NCBI RefSeq assembly: GCF_900187615.1
Contig: NZ_FYDO01000005.1
Location: 62,001-126,000, forward strand
Origin: Pseudomonas sp. Irchel s3f7
GTDB lineage: Bacteria; Pseudomonadota; Gammaproteobacteria; Pseudomonadales; Pseudomonadaceae
Length of the DNA stretch: 64,000 bases
Direction of reading: 5' to 3'
The translations under genes and the position numbers were made by a program. Shown piece by piece: positions 18,595 to 30,627 of this stretch. The number at the start of each line of letters is the position of its first letter. The stretch's first letter is position 1. The notes below the pieces were generated by a model that was not told the DNA's origin, did not search any database, and saw only the letters and a program-made list of their open reading frames with translations.

Positions 18595-19989
18595 ATGGAT
18601 GATCACGGACGTAGCTCTTCTTCCAACCAGCCAATCCTTTATGTACTCGATACCAACGTATTGATTCACGATCCAAACGCGCTGCTTAACTTCGAAGAAC
18701 ACCACGTCGCCATCCCGATGACCGTGCTGGAAGAGCTGGACAAGCTCAAGAGCGGGCATCACAGCGTTGCCGCCGAATGCCGCCAGGCCATCCGCCTGAT
18801 CGACAAGACTTTGGGCGATGCCTCTCCCGAGGACGTCGAGCAGGGTGTGCCGATCCAGCGTGGCAAGAGCGGACCCAAGGGTTTGCTGTCAATTCTGATG
18901 AGCAAGCACGCTGAGCCGAACCTGATACTGCCCGAGCACCTGAACGACAACAAAATCATCAACCAGCTGATCGACCTGCACGCGCGCGACCCTAAGAAGC
19001 CCGTGGTGCTGGTCACCAAAGATATCAACATGCGCCTCAAAGCGCGGGCCTGCGGGATTGCGGCCGAGGACTACAGCACCGACCAGTTGGTCGACGACGT
19101 GTCGTTGCTGCCTAACGGTTACCACAACATGACCGGCTCCTTCTGGGACCGTGTGAGCAAGGTCGAAACCCGTCAGGACCACGGCCGCACCTGGCATCAG
19201 GTGCAGTTGATCGACAACCTGCCGGCCGTGCACATCAACGAGTTCATCATCGATGAGCAGGGGTTTGTCGGCTGGATCAAGGAGATCGCGGAAGACAAGC
19301 TGCTGATTCTGGACCTGCACCAGGAGCCATTACTGCACCAGGAAGCCTGGGGCCTGAAACCGCGCGACATCTATCAAAGCCTGGCGCTGTATGCCTTGCT
19401 CGATCCGGACATTCACTTGGTCAACCTGTCCGGCGCCGCCGGTTCCGGTAAAACCATCCTGGCGTTGGCGGCTGCGATCGAGCAGACCATGGTCAGCAAA
19501 CGCTATCGCAGGATTATCGCCACCCGCAGCGTGCAGGGTCTGGACCAGGAGATCGGTTTCCTGCCCGGCACCGAAGCAGAAAAAATGGAGCCTTGGCTCG
19601 GCGCCATCACCGACAACCTCGAAGCCTTGCACATGGACGACGAAAGCACCCATGGCAGCGTCGACTACATCCTCAGCAAAGTGCCGTTGCAGTTCAAATC
19701 CCTCAACTACATCCGGGGTCGCAGCTTCCAGCAAAGCCTGATTTTGATCGATGAATGCCAGAACCTCACGCCGCACCAGATGAAAACCATCATCACCCGT
19801 GCCGGCGCCGGTTCCAAAGTGGTGTGCCTGGGTAACCTCGCACAGATCGATACCCCTTACCTGTCCGCGACCAGCTCCGGGCTGACCTACCTCACTGAAC
19901 GCTTCAAGGACTTCCCGAACGGGGTGCACATCACCCTGCAAGGGGTACCACGCTCGATTTTGGCCGAATACGCCGAAACGCATCTGTAA
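18595..19989 (+). CDS. PhoH family protein (PIN domain plus PhoH ATPase)
   Basis: A 464-residue cytoplasmic protein joining an N-terminal PIN nuclease-like domain (YVLDTNVLIHDP at 16-27, with VLEELDKLK) to a PhoH-type P-loop ATPase. Walker A is GAAGSGKT (280-287) and Walker B is LILIDECQN. This PhoH2-like architecture is proposed to act in RNA unwinding and cleavage. AGGTGA precedes the ATG. It is monocistronic, with a strong terminator directly after it. Confidence 0.92.
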   Translation: MDDHGRSSSSNQPILYVLDTNVLIHDPNALLNFEEHHVAIPMTVLEELDKLKSGHHSVAAECRQAIRLIDKTLGDASPEDVEQGVPIQRGKSGPKGLLSILMSKHAEPNLILPEHLNDNKIINQLIDLHARDPKKPVVLVTKDINMRLKARACGIAAEDYSTDQLVDDVSLLPNGYHNMTGSFWDRVSKVETRQDHGRTWHQVQLIDNLPAVHINEFIIDEQGFVGWIKEIAEDKLLILDLHQEPLLHQEAWGLKPRDIYQSLALYALLDPDIHLVNLSGAAGSGKTILALAAAIEQTMVSKRYRRIIATRSVQGLDQEIGFLPGTEAEKMEPWLGAITDNLEALHMDDESTHGSVDYILSKVPLQFKSLNYIRGRSFQQSLILIDECQNLTPHQMKTIITRAGAGSKVVCLGNLAQIDTPYLSATSSGLTYLTERFKDFPNGVHITLQGVPRSILAEYAETHL

Positions 19990-20004
19990 TCGCTTCATCG
20001 AAAC

Positions 20005-20038
20005 CGGGCGGCCCTCGCGGGCCGCCCGTTTTTTTTTC
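20005..20038 (+). terminator. Rho-independent terminator of phoH
   Basis: CGGGCGGCCC-tcgc-GGGCCGCCCG is followed by ten T residues, 16 bases after the phoH stop. Confidence 0.95.
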
Positions 20039-20051
20039 AGTACGCAAAACC

Positions 20052-20137
20052 CTGTAGGAGCTGGCTTGCCAGCGATGGGGCCATGAGCCTTGCGGTAAAC
20101 TCGAGTCCGCCACCGCCGGCAAGCCAGCTCCTACAGG
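20052..20137. repeat. REPIN between phoH and moaC
   Basis: CTGTAGGAGCTGGCTTGCCAGCG on the left and CCGGCAAGCCAGCTCCTACAGG on the right form an inverted REP pair. Confidence 0.9.
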
Positions 20138-20217
20138 TTGTGGTGCGGGCGATATTCGTGCGTGCGAAAAATTGACCCGCAGGTTTACAATCGACGCTCC
20201 TGATCAGGAGTAATCCC

Positions 20218-20691
20218 GTGCTGACTCATCTCGATTCCCAAGGTCGCGCCAATATGGTCGACGTCACTGAAAAAGCCGTGACGTTCCGTGAGGCGACCGC
20301 CCAAGCGCTGGTGCGCATGCTGCCCGAAACCCTGCAGATGATCGTCAGCGGCGGTCACCCCAAGGGCGACGTGTTTGCCGTGGCGCGCATTGCCGGCATT
20401 CAGGCGGCGAAGAAAACCAGCGACCTGATTCCCCTGTGCCATCCGTTGATGCTGACCGGCGTGAAAGTCGAACTCAGTGCCGAAGGCGACGACCGCGTGC
20501 GCATCGTGGCGCGCTGCAAGTTGTCCGGGCAGACCGGTGTCGAGATGGAAGCCCTGACCGCGGCCAGCGTCGCGGCGCTGACCATCTATGACATGTGCAA
20601 GGCCGTGGACCGCGGCATGACCATCGAAAGCGTGCGCTTGTTGGAGAAGGTCGGCGGTAAGAGCGGGCATTTCCAGGCGGACCCGTCATGA
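20218..20691 (+). CDS. moaC: MoaC, cyclic pyranopterin monophosphate synthase
   Basis: A 157-residue cytoplasmic enzyme that converts 3',8-cyclo-dihydro-GTP to cyclic pyranopterin monophosphate in molybdenum cofactor synthesis. Family motifs include [39 protein letters not shown] and [11 protein letters not shown]. The start is GTG with AGGAG eight bases upstream. The stop overlaps the moaD start (ATGA), so moaC, moaD and moaE form one operon; moaA is not in the window. Confidence 0.97.
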   Translation: MLTHLDSQGRANMVDVTEKAVTFREATAQALVRMLPETLQMIVSGGHPKGDVFAVARIAGIQAAKKTSDLIPLCHPLMLTGVKVELSAEGDDRVRIVARCKLSGQTGVEMEALTAASVAALTIYDMCKAVDRGMTIESVRLLEKVGGKSGHFQADPS

Positions 20692-20930
20692 ACATCACCG
20701 TGAAGTTTTTTGCCCGTTATCGCGAAGCGCTGGGCGTGGACTCGGTGAGGGTCGATGGTGATTTCGCCACGGTTGACGACGTGCGGGTGTTGTTGGCCCA
20801 GCGTGACGGTGCCGAGGTGTTGAGCGAACAGAATTTGATGTGTGCGCGCAACGAAGACCTCTGCCAACTTGACGAGCCAGTCAGCGATGGCGATGAAGTG
20901 GCGTTTTTCCCGACCGTGACCGGGGGTTGA
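20688..20930 (+). CDS. moaD: MoaD, molybdopterin synthase sulfur-carrier subunit
   Basis: An 80-residue ubiquitin-like protein ending in the Gly-Gly tail (FPTVTGG) that is thiocarboxylated to carry sulfur for molybdopterin synthesis. It overlaps moaC by four bases and is followed within two bases by the moaE start, so the partner subunits are translated together. Confidence 0.97.
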   Translation: MNITVKFFARYREALGVDSVRVDGDFATVDDVRVLLAQRDGAEVLSEQNLMCARNEDLCQLDEPVSDGDEVAFFPTVTGG

Positions 20931-20932
20931 TC

Positions 20933-21385
20933 ATGGCGATTCGCGTGCAGTCCACGGCGTTCGACCCGGGCGCCGAAGTCAACGCGATGCACGACGCCAA
21001 TGTCGGCGTGGGGGCCGTGGTGAGTTTTGTCGGATACGTGCGCGATTTCAACGACGGACTCGACGTCGCCGGGATGTTCCTTGAGCATTATCCGGGCATG
21101 ACCGAAAAAGCCCTCGGCAAAATCGCTATCGAAGCCGAGCAGCGCTGGCCATTGCTGAAGCTGGAAGTGCTGCACCGCATCGGTGCCCTGGAACCGGGCG
21201 AGCCGATTGTTTTCGTCGGCGCCGCCAGTGCCCATCGCCAGGCCGCGTTCGATGCCTGCGCCTTTGTCATGGACTACCTGAAAACCCGTGCACCGTTCTG
21301 GAAGAAGGAAAACACCAGTGACGGGCCGCGTTGGGTGGAAGGGCGTGACAGTGATCATGCGGCGGCGGATCGCTGGAACAAATAA
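20933..21385 (+). CDS. moaE: MoaE, molybdopterin synthase catalytic subunit
   Basis: A 150-residue catalytic subunit that joins MoaD sulfur to precursor Z. Typical motifs are GAVVSFVGYVRDFN, LEHYPGMTEK, VLHRIGALEPGE and the C-terminal APFWKKE, whose lysines form part of the active site. ATG at 20933 is preferred over an upstream TTG. It ends 24 bases before a REPIN. Confidence 0.97.
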   Translation: MAIRVQSTAFDPGAEVNAMHDANVGVGAVVSFVGYVRDFNDGLDVAGMFLEHYPGMTEKALGKIAIEAEQRWPLLKLEVLHRIGALEPGEPIVFVGAASAHRQAAFDACAFVMDYLKTRAPFWKKENTSDGPRWVEGRDSDHAAADRWNK

Positions 21386-21408
21386 CCTCTGCAGTGCACT
21401 TCAATCAG

Positions 21409-21484
21409 CCATCGCTAGCAGGCTAGCTCCCACAGGTTTTGTGTGCACCGCAAATCCATGTGGGAGCCAGCCTGCTGGCGATGG
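21409..21484. repeat. REPIN copy upstream of the orphan binding-protein gene
   Basis: CCATCGCTAGCAGGCTAGCT...CCTGCTGGCGATGG is a 76-base inverted REP pair. It differs at only two positions from the copy at 22458-22533 on the other side of the binding-protein gene. Confidence 0.92.
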
Positions 21485-21673
21485 CGTCATCTGCACCACT
21501 AAAAAACTTGATGTGCCCACCTCCCGACCATCGGCCGGCACGGGCCGCTTTTGCCCGATTGACGATCAATACATTAAAGTCCAGTATGGAATTACAAGTA
21601 CAAAAAAGGCTTTCATCCGCTCCAATTCTTTCTTCTATCTTGCCAAACCAACAACAACCGCGAGAAAACGAAC

Positions 21674-22450
21674 ATGAAGAAACTCCCCCTCATCACCGGT
21701 CTGGCCCTGAGCCTGTTGGCGTGCAGCACTGTGTTCGCCGCCGAGAAAACCCTGCGCATCGGTATCGAAGCCGCTTATCCGCCGTTCGCCTCCAAATCGG
21801 ACAAAGGTGAGATCGTCGGTTTTGACTACGAGATCGGCAACGCGCTGTGCGCACAGATGAAGGTCAAGTGCGTGTGGGTCGAAGGTGAGTTCGATGGTCT
21901 GATTCCTTCCTTGAAAGTGAAGAAAATCGACATGGCCCTGTCGTCCATGACCATCAACGAAGACCGCAAGAAGTCGGTGGATTTCACCCACAAGTACTAT
22001 TTCACTTCGTCGCGCCTGGTGATGAAGGACGGCGCCGTCGTTGACGACCAGTACGCGAGCCTTAAAGGCAAGAACATCGGTGTGCAGCGTGCAACCACCA
22101 CTGACCGTTTTGCCACCGAGGTGTTTGAACCCAAGGGCATCAACGTCAAGCGCTACAGCAACAACGAAGAAATCTACATGGACCTGGCAGCCGGTCGCCT
22201 TGATGCGATTTTTGCCGACACCATTCCACTGAACGACTTCCTGCAGATGCCGCGTGGCAAGGGTTACGCCTTTGTCGGGCCTGAGCTGAAAGACCCGAAA
22301 TACGTGGGGGAGGGCGCCGGGATCGCTGTGCGCAAAGGCAATGGTGAGTTGGTCAGTGAGCTGAACACGGCCATTGATGGTATTCGTGCCAATGGCGAGT
22401 ATCAGAAAATTTCGGACAAGTATTTCAAGTCCGACATCTACGGCGACTGA
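21674..22450 (+). CDS. Periplasmic cationic amino acid (arginine-type) ABC substrate-binding protein
   Basis: A 258-residue family-3 solute-binding protein with a signal peptide (1-22, VFA-AEK). The binding fold begins [16 protein letters not shown] and contains [32 protein letters not shown] and the hinge region [11 protein letters not shown]. This resembles ArgT/HisJ-type lysine-arginine-ornithine binders. No permease or ATPase genes adjoin it. Its divergent position next to dauR matches the P. aeruginosa dau locus, so arginine is the likely ligand (inference). It is flanked on both sides by almost identical REPINs. Confidence 0.88.
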   Translation: MKKLPLITGLALSLLACSTVFAAEKTLRIGIEAAYPPFASKSDKGEIVGFDYEIGNALCAQMKVKCVWVEGEFDGLIPSLKVKKIDMALSSMTINEDRKKSVDFTHKYYFTSSRLVMKDGAVVDDQYASLKGKNIGVQRATTTDRFATEVFEPKGINVKRYSNNEEIYMDLAAGRLDAIFADTIPLNDFLQMPRGKGYAFVGPELKDPKYVGEGAGIAVRKGNGELVSELNTAIDGIRANGEYQKISDKYFKSDIYGD

Positions 22451-22457
22451 TCAAACG

Positions 22458-22533
22458 CCATCGCTAGCAGGCTAGCTCCCACAGGTTTTGTGTACACCGA
22501 AAATCCATGTGGGAGCCAGCCTGCTGGCGATGG
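22458..22533. repeat. REPIN copy downstream of the orphan binding-protein gene
   Basis: A 76-base inverted REP pair, identical at 74 of 76 positions to the element at 21409-21484 and in the same orientation. It lies between the convergent binding-protein gene and dauR. Confidence 0.92.
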
Positions 22534-22557
22534 GGCCGGAACAATCCCTGCAAATGA

Positions 22558-23199
22558 TCAGCCCTTCAATTCCTTCAAATGCTTGTACACCGTCGCCCGG
22601 CCCATGTTCAGCACATTGGCCACGTAGTTGGAGGCGCTTTTGCCCTTGAACGCGCCTTCGGCGTGCAGCGCCAGCACCAGTTCACGTTTGTGGTCGCGGG
22701 TCAGGACGTTCAGGCTCAGCTGGCGTTCGCGCAGCCAGGCGTGGAGGAAGGTGTTGATCCGCTCCTGCCAGTCATCGCGAAACAGTGAATCCGGTTGCGG
22801 GATCAGCTTGGTCGGCGACAGGAACAGGTCCAGTGCGGCCTTGGCATTTTCGAACAGCGAAATATTCAGGTTGATGCACAGCATCGCCAGCGGATGACCT
22901 GCGCTGTCGCGTAACACAGTGCTGAGGCTACGAATCTTCTGACCATCCCAATTGAGCTTTTCGTACGGCCCGATGTTTCGGTCGCTGACGTCGTCGCTGA
23001 GCATGTCTTCCAGTGCCGAGTCGTCGCCGATTTCCCGCTTGGACAGGTTGTTGGCGATGTAGTCGACCTTTTGCGTGCGCAGGTCGTGCAGCACCACTTC
23101 GGCGTGGGGAAAGAACAGCGTGGCGATGGCATCGGCAATCGCCCGGAAGTTATCCAGCGAGGTGTGATTCAGGGCCGTGTCGGTTTCGGGGGCGTTCAT
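22558..23199 (-). CDS. dauR: DauR-type transcriptional regulator (YheO PAS-like / HTH_22)
   Basis: A 213-residue regulator with an N-terminal YheO-like PAS domain (FFPHAEVVLHDLRTQKVDYI, LCINLNISLFENAK) and a C-terminal helix-turn-helix (ASNYVANVLNMGRATVYKHL). In P. aeruginosa DauR represses dauBAR and is relieved by arginine. Here it is the third gene of the minus-strand order dauB-dauA-dauR, 90 bases after dauA. Specific ligand control is inferred from context. Confidence 0.88.
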   Translation of the reverse strand: MNAPETDTALNHTSLDNFRAIADAIATLFFPHAEVVLHDLRTQKVDYIANNLSKREIGDDSALEDMLSDDVSDRNIGPYEKLNWDGQKIRSLSTVLRDSAGHPLAMLCINLNISLFENAKAALDLFLSPTKLIPQPDSLFRDDWQERINTFLHAWLRERQLSLNVLTRDHKRELVLALHAEGAFKGKSASNYVANVLNMGRATVYKHLKELKG

Positions 23200-23289
23200 A
23201 CAGTGGAGCTCCAGGCAGCGTCAGCGCCCCATGGGAGGGGCGCTGAAAGTGTGCCGTAATCGTGTGGGCACGTCACCTGCGGGCAACGA

Positions 23290-24429
<1,140 letters not shown>

Positions 24430-24444
24430 TTATCGGTTATCCCG

Positions 24445-24530
24445 GTAGGAGCCGGCTTGCTGGCGATGGCATCGCTGCGGTTTATCTGATGGACCGCGGC
24501 GTCTGGATCGCTGGCAAGCCAGCTCCTACA
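24445..24530. repeat. REPIN between dauB and dauA
   Basis: GTAGGAGCCGGCTTGCTGGCG on the left and CGCTGGCAAGCCAGCTCCTACA on the right make an inverted REP pair within the probable operon, 13 bases after the dauB stop. Confidence 0.88.
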
Positions 24531-24542
24531 GGTTTCGTATTG

Positions 24543-25487
24543 TTAGGGCAGCAGGTGATAGATCGCATTGGCCAGTGCAATGTCTTCCAGGCCCAGGCCG
24601 ATGGAGCGGAAGAGCACATGCCGCTCGTAGTCGGGACGCTGGATTTTTTCGCTGAGCAGGTCCGCCAGGTCACCGACTATCGTGCGCTTGTCCCAACCAT
24701 GCTGCTCGCCGGCGATCAGCATTTCGCCTGCCGAACCCGGAGTGGTCAGGCGATAATCGCAGAACACCTGCATGTCATTGAGGCTCTGCGGTGGCACTTC
24801 ATGGGCGCGTGGGGCGTTGGTGCTGATGGAGGTGATCAGCGCGGGTTTGCTCAAGCAGGCAGGATCAATGACCGGTCCGGCGGACGAGGTGCAGAGCATG
24901 ATCACGTCGGCGTCTTGAACGGCAGCTTCGCGACTGTCGGCGATGCTCAGGCGCGGCTCGATGTCTTTTAGCAGGTTCATGGTTTCAGCATCTTCATGCA
25001 GGCTTGGCGAGTACAGGCTGATACTTTCCCAGTCTCGCAAGCCCTTCACATAATGCAGGTGCGCCTGGGCAACTTTGCCGCTGCCGATGATTGCCAGGCG
25101 GGTCGCGCTCAGCGGGGCGAGGGCATCGACCGCCACGGCAGTCGTCGCGGCGGTACGTGCGGTGGTCAGTTCCGCGGCATCGCAAAGCAGCAGCGGTTGG
25201 CCGGTCTGCATCGACATCAGCAGCGTCCACGCTGTCACCAGCGGACCTTGCTCGCGCACGATGTAAGGCGAGGTCTTGACCCCATAAACACCGTCTTCAG
25301 CCAGCACACCCAAGTAATTGATGAAGTCGCCCGCACCCGCTGGAAATTCAACCAGTTGCTGTGCCGGTTGCACGGCTTGCCCCGACGCCAGGTCACGAAA
25401 CAGTTTGCGCAGGATCTGCGGAACGTCGACTTGCGCCAGCAACTCGCGAGCCTGGGATTGGTTGATCACGTGGGGCGTACTGGACAT
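24543..25487 (-). CDS. dauB: DauB, NAD(P)H-dependent anabolic L-arginine dehydrogenase (ornithine cyclodeaminase / mu-crystallin family)
   Basis: A 314-residue cytoplasmic enzyme that reduces iminoarginine to L-arginine, completing D-to-L arginine conversion with DauA. The Rossmann motif is AIIGSGKVAQAHL. Family elements GVYGVKTSPYI, LLLCDAAELTTARTAA and LCTSSAGPVIDP are present. It is the first gene of dauBAR and lies downstream of rhlB, whose terminator separates the two. Confidence 0.92.
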   Translation of the reverse strand: MSSTPHVINQSQARELLAQVDVPQILRKLFRDLASGQAVQPAQQLVEFPAGAGDFINYLGVLAEDGVYGVKTSPYIVREQGPLVTAWTLLMSMQTGQPLLLCDAAELTTARTAATTAVAVDALAPLSATRLAIIGSGKVAQAHLHYVKGLRDWESISLYSPSLHEDAETMNLLKDIEPRLSIADSREAAVQDADVIMLCTSSAGPVIDPACLSKPALITSISTNAPRAHEVPPQSLNDMQVFCDYRLTTPGSAGEMLIAGEQHGWDKRTIVGDLADLLSEKIQRPDYERHVLFRSIGLGLEDIALANAIYHLLP

Positions 25488-25576
25488 GGTCGGCTCCGAA
25501 CACTCGAACTAAACTAATTTGTCTATTATGGACTTTTAGTTGTCGTGAGCAAGCGCCTGTTGAAAAAATCGAGACG

Positions 25577-25607
25577 AAAAAAAAGCGCAGACCGTTTGCG
25601 GCTGCGC
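25577..25607 (-). terminator. Rho-independent terminator of rhlB
   Basis: Read on the minus strand, GCGCAG-CCGCAAACGGT-CTGCGC is followed by eight T residues. It isolates rhlB from dauB. Confidence 0.85.
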
Positions 25608-25627
25608 CTCTTTCTGCAAGGCGCCCG

Positions 25628-27115
25628 TTACGGACGCTTGCGCTCAACCGCCCGCAGCAGGTGCGTCGGAGGGGTTTCACAGCTGATTTTCTTGCCCAGC
25701 AGCGCCTCGATGGACGGTAACTGGTAGGAGTCGTCTTCACCGGCAAAACTGATGGATACGCCATCGGCGCCCGCGCGACCGGTGCGGCCGATACGGTGCA
25801 CGTAGTCGTCCGGGACTTCCGGCAGGGTGAAGTTGATCACGTGGCTGATGCCGTCGATGTGGATGCCGCGACCGGCCACGTCAGTGGCGACCAGCACGCG
25901 GATCTTGCCTTCGCGGAAACCTTCCAGTGTCTTGATGCGCTTGTGCTGCGGCACGTCGCCGGACAGCTGCGCGGCGTTGATGCCGTCGCGCACCAGGCGT
26001 TCTTCGATGCGCCGCACTTCATCCTTGCGGTTGGCAAACACAATCACCCGCTCCCAACCGTTGTCGTTGACCAGGTTGTAGAGCAGTTTGTATTTGTCGG
26101 CACCGGCCACCGCGTAGATGTGCTGCTCGACGTTTTCGTTGGCCACGTTCTGCGACTCGATCTCGACAATCGACGGGTCGGTGGTCCATTGCTTGGCCAG
26201 GTTCATCACGTCTTCGGTGAAGGTCGCGGAGAACAGCAGCGTCTGACGCTCGCTCTTCGGCGGGGTCTGGCGAATGATCTGGCGCACTTGCGGGATGAAG
26301 CCCATGTCGAGCATGCGATCAGCTTCGTCCAGCACCATGACTTCGACCATGTCCAGGTGCACGTCGCCGCGCTGGTTGAAGTCCAGCAAGCGACCCGGCG
26401 TAGCGACGAGGATGTCGCAGTGACGGGCTTCGAGGTGCTTGAGCTGCTTGTCGAAGTCCATGCCGCCGACGAACGTCATGACGTTGAGCCCGGTGTACTT
26501 GGTCAGGTCAGCCGCGTCTTTGGCGATCTGCACCACCAACTCACGGGTCGGGGCGATGATCAGCGCCCGTGGCTCGCCCATATAGCGCTCTTTCGGCGGC
26601 GGGGTTTGCAGCAGCTGGGTGATGATCGACACCAGGAACGCGGCGGTTTTGCCGGTACCGGTCTGGGCGCGGCCGATGGCGTCTTTGCCGGCGAGGGTAA
26701 AGCCCAGCACCTGGGCCTGGATCGGCGTGCAATACGGGAAGCCCAGGTCCTGGATGGCGTGCATCAGTTCCGGGGCGAGTTTGAAATCGTGGAAGCGGGT
26801 TTTGCCTTCCTGGGGTTCGACGACGAAGTCTTCGAGTTTCCACGGGATGACCGGCGCTTTTGGCTTTGGTTCGCGGCGTGGCTTGGCGGTTTTCGGCGCT
26901 TCGTTGTGCGGTTGCTCCGAGACGGTTGGCGCAGCAGGCTCGACGGCCGGAGCGCTCATCGGCTCATGTTTCGGTGCCGCTACAGGGGCGGTCTGGCCAG
27001 GCTGATTACCGTCGGTGCGGGGGCTGGAGTGGTGAGACGGAGCGCTGGTGACTGGCGCGAGTTGCTCAGTCTCGCTTTTACCGAACATTTTCTTGAGTGC
27101 TTTGAGCACGGTCAT
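25628..27115 (-). CDS. rhlB: RhlB-type DEAD-box ATP-dependent RNA helicase
   Basis: A 495-residue RNA helicase; RhlB-type proteins unwind RNA for degradosome decay. Motifs: Q-motif [43 protein letters not shown] and [10 protein letters not shown]. The helicase core begins near residue 105. The first 100 residues are a Pro/Ala/Ser-rich linker ending in a basic patch ([14 protein letters not shown]), giving a long N-terminal extension. The placement beside dauB matches the P. aeruginosa order. Confidence 0.9.
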   Translation of the reverse strand: MTVLKALKKMFGKSETEQLAPVTSAPSHHSSPRTDGNQPGQTAPVAAPKHEPMSAPAVEPAAPTVSEQPHNEAPKTAKPRREPKPKAPVIPWKLEDFVVEPQEGKTRFHDFKLAPELMHAIQDLGFPYCTPIQAQVLGFTLAGKDAIGRAQTGTGKTAAFLVSIITQLLQTPPPKERYMGEPRALIIAPTRELVVQIAKDAADLTKYTGLNVMTFVGGMDFDKQLKHLEARHCDILVATPGRLLDFNQRGDVHLDMVEVMVLDEADRMLDMGFIPQVRQIIRQTPPKSERQTLLFSATFTEDVMNLAKQWTTDPSIVEIESQNVANENVEQHIYAVAGADKYKLLYNLVNDNGWERVIVFANRKDEVRRIEERLVRDGINAAQLSGDVPQHKRIKTLEGFREGKIRVLVATDVAGRGIHIDGISHVINFTLPEVPDDYVHRIGRTGRAGADGVSISFAGEDDSYQLPSIEALLGKKISCETPPTHLLRAVERKRP

Positions 27116-27213
27116 CTCATCAATTGGTTAAGGAATGTACGCCGGCCAGTGTAATGCAAGAATCGGGCGCGGCGTAGTGGGATGGATCAAAGGGCGCTTT
27201 TAAACATCATTGA

Positions 27214-28338
<1,125 letters not shown>

Positions 28339-29370
28339 ATGAAGATGTTGAAATCCACCCTGGCGATCGTGACTGCAGCCGCAGTCCTTGGTGTCAGCGG
28401 GTTTGCCCAGGCGGGCGCAACCCTGGATGCAGTGATGAAGAAAGGTTTCGTGCAGTGTGGCGTCAGCGATGGTCTGCCAGGCTTCTCGGTTCCGGATTCC
28501 ACCGGCAAGATCGTCGGTATCGATGCTGACTATTGCCGCGCTGTGGCCGCTGCCGTTTTCGGTGACGCGACCAAGGTCAAATTCAGTCAGTTGAACGCCA
28601 AGGAGCGCTTCACCGCGCTGCAGTCCGGCGAAATCGACATCCTGTCGCGCAACACCACCATGACCAGCTCCCGTGACGCGGGCATGGGCCTGAAATTCCC
28701 GGGCTTCATCACCTACTACGATGGCATCGGCTTCCTGGTAAACAACAAGCTCGGCGTGAAAAGCGCCAAAGAGCTGGATGGCGCGACCATCTGCATCCAG
28801 GCCGGTACCACCACCGAGCTGAACGTTTCCGACTACTTCCGCGGCAACGGTCTGAAATACACCCCGATCACTTTCGACACCTCCGATGAAAGCGCCAAGT
28901 CGCTGGAATCCGGTCGTTGCGACGTGCTGACCTCCGACAAATCCCAGCTGTTCGCCCAGCGCAGCAAGCTGGCTTCGCCGAAGGACTACGTGGTTCTGCC
29001 GGAAACCATTTCCAAGGAACCTCTGGGCCCGGTCGTGCGTAATGGCGACGACGAGTGGCTAGCCATCGTGCGCTGGACTGGCTACGCCATGCTCAACGCT
29101 GAAGAAGCCGGTATCACTTCGAAGAACGTCGAAGCTGAAGCCAAGGGCACCAAAAACCCAGACGTTGCCCGTCTGCTGGGTACCGACGGTGAATACGGCA
29201 AAGACCTGAAAGTGAAGAAAGACTGGGTCGTGCAGATCATCAAGCAAGTCGGCAACTACGGCGAAGTGTTCGAGAAAAACCTCGGCAAGGGCACTCCGCT
29301 GGAAATCGACCGCGGGCTGAACGCTCTGTGGAACGCTGGCGGCATTCAATACGCACCACCAGTGCGCTGA
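28339..29370 (+). CDS. aapJ: AapJ, general L-amino acid ABC transporter periplasmic binding protein
   Basis: A 343-residue family-3 solute-binding protein with a signal peptide (1-25, AQA-GAT). Diagnostic sequence includes KKGFVQCGVSDGLPGFS, GIDADYCRAVAAAVFGD, LSRNTTMTSSRDAGMGLKF and NALWNAGGIQYAPP. It captures a broad range of L-amino acids, notably polar and acidic ones, for the AapQMP transporter encoded directly downstream. Confidence 0.95.
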   Translation: MKMLKSTLAIVTAAAVLGVSGFAQAGATLDAVMKKGFVQCGVSDGLPGFSVPDSTGKIVGIDADYCRAVAAAVFGDATKVKFSQLNAKERFTALQSGEIDILSRNTTMTSSRDAGMGLKFPGFITYYDGIGFLVNNKLGVKSAKELDGATICIQAGTTTELNVSDYFRGNGLKYTPITFDTSDESAKSLESGRCDVLTSDKSQLFAQRSKLASPKDYVVLPETISKEPLGPVVRNGDDEWLAIVRWTGYAMLNAEEAGITSKNVEAEAKGTKNPDVARLLGTDGEYGKDLKVKKDWVVQIIKQVGNYGEVFEKNLGKGTPLEIDRGLNALWNAGGIQYAPPVR

Positions 29371-29435
29371 TGGTTCTATCACCCGGTGGGCCAACCACCG
29401 GGTGATGTTCTGTTCCATTATTTGCGGGGCACTTC

Positions 29436-30617
29436 ATGCAAAATTCAATCGGCGCACCTAAGCAGAGGCTCAGCCTCAGCGATCCGCGAGTGCGTGCGTG
29501 GGTATTTCAGATCATCACGATTTTCGGGGTGGTTTCGCTGGGCTGGTTTCTGTTCGATAACACCCAGACCAATCTGCAACACCGGGGCATTACCTCCGGT
29601 TTCGACTTTCTGGAGCGCAGTGCCGGGTTCGGCATCGCTCAACACCTGATCGACTACACCGAAGCGGACAGCTATGCCCGGGTGTTTGTCATCGGTCTGC
29701 TCAACACCCTGCTCGTGACCTTCATCGGCGTGATCCTGGCGACGATCCTGGGCTTTATCGTCGGTGTGGCACGGCTGTCGAAGAACTGGATCATCGCCAA
29801 AGTGGCGACGGTGTATGTGGAAGTCTTCCGCAACATTCCGCCGCTGCTGCAGATCCTGTTCTGGTACTTCGCGGTATTCCTGACCATGCCGGGGCCGCGC
29901 AACAGCCATAATTTCGGCGATACCTTCTTTGTCAGCAGCCGTGGTCTGAACATGCCGGCGGCGTTGATGGCAGATGGTTTCTGGCCGTTCGTGGCGAGCA
30001 TCGTGGTGGCCATCGTCGCCATCGTGCTGATGACCCGTTGGGCCAACAAGCGCTTCGAAGCGACGGGCGTGCCTTTCCACAAGTTCTGGACCGGCCTGGC
30101 ATTGTTGTTGGTGATCCCGGCACTGTGCACGCTGGTTTTCGGCGCACCCGTGCAGTGGGAAATGCCTGAGCTCAAGGGTTTCAACTTTGTCGGTGGCTGG
30201 GTGCTGATCCCGGAACTGCTGGCGTTGACCCTGGCCCTGACTGTCTACACCGCAGCGTTCATCGCCGAGATCGTGCGTTCGGGCATCAAGTCGGTCAGCC
30301 ACGGCCAGACCGAAGCGGCGCATTCCCTCGGCCTGCGCAACGGTCCGACCCTGCGCAAGGTCATCATCCCGCAAGCCCTGCGCGTGATCATTCCTCCGCT
30401 GACCAGCCAATACCTGAACCTGGCGAAAAACTCCTCGCTGGCGGCCGGTATCGGTTATCCGGAAATGGTTTCGCTGTTTGCCGGGACCGTGCTCAACCAG
30501 ACCGGCCAGGCGATCGAGGTGATTGCCATCACCATGAGCGTGTATCTGGCGATCAGTATCAGCATTTCCCTGCTGATGAACTGGTACAACAAGCGCATTG
30601 CGCTGATCGAGCGGTAA
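29436..30617 (+). CDS. aapQ: AapQ, amino acid ABC transporter permease
   Basis: A 393-residue HAAT-family inner-membrane permease with about eight hydrophobic segments, longer than typical because of an insertion between the first and second helices, as in AapQ. The EAA loop is HGQTEAAHSLGLRNGPTLRK. It pairs with AapM. Confidence 0.95.
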   Translation: MQNSIGAPKQRLSLSDPRVRAWVFQIITIFGVVSLGWFLFDNTQTNLQHRGITSGFDFLERSAGFGIAQHLIDYTEADSYARVFVIGLLNTLLVTFIGVILATILGFIVGVARLSKNWIIAKVATVYVEVFRNIPPLLQILFWYFAVFLTMPGPRNSHNFGDTFFVSSRGLNMPAALMADGFWPFVASIVVAIVAIVLMTRWANKRFEATGVPFHKFWTGLALLLVIPALCTLVFGAPVQWEMPELKGFNFVGGWVLIPELLALTLALTVYTAAFIAEIVRSGIKSVSHGQTEAAHSLGLRNGPTLRKVIIPQALRVIIPPLTSQYLNLAKNSSLAAGIGYPEMVSLFAGTVLNQTGQAIEVIAITMSVYLAISISISLLMNWYNKRIALIER

Positions 30618-30627
30618 GGAAAAGCGC

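Noticed and set aside
21500..21673. A sigma-54-like sequence (GGCACGGGCCGC) upstream of the orphan binding-protein gene
   Set aside because: The GG-N10-GC spacing is not met, so it does not fit a -24/-12 promoter.
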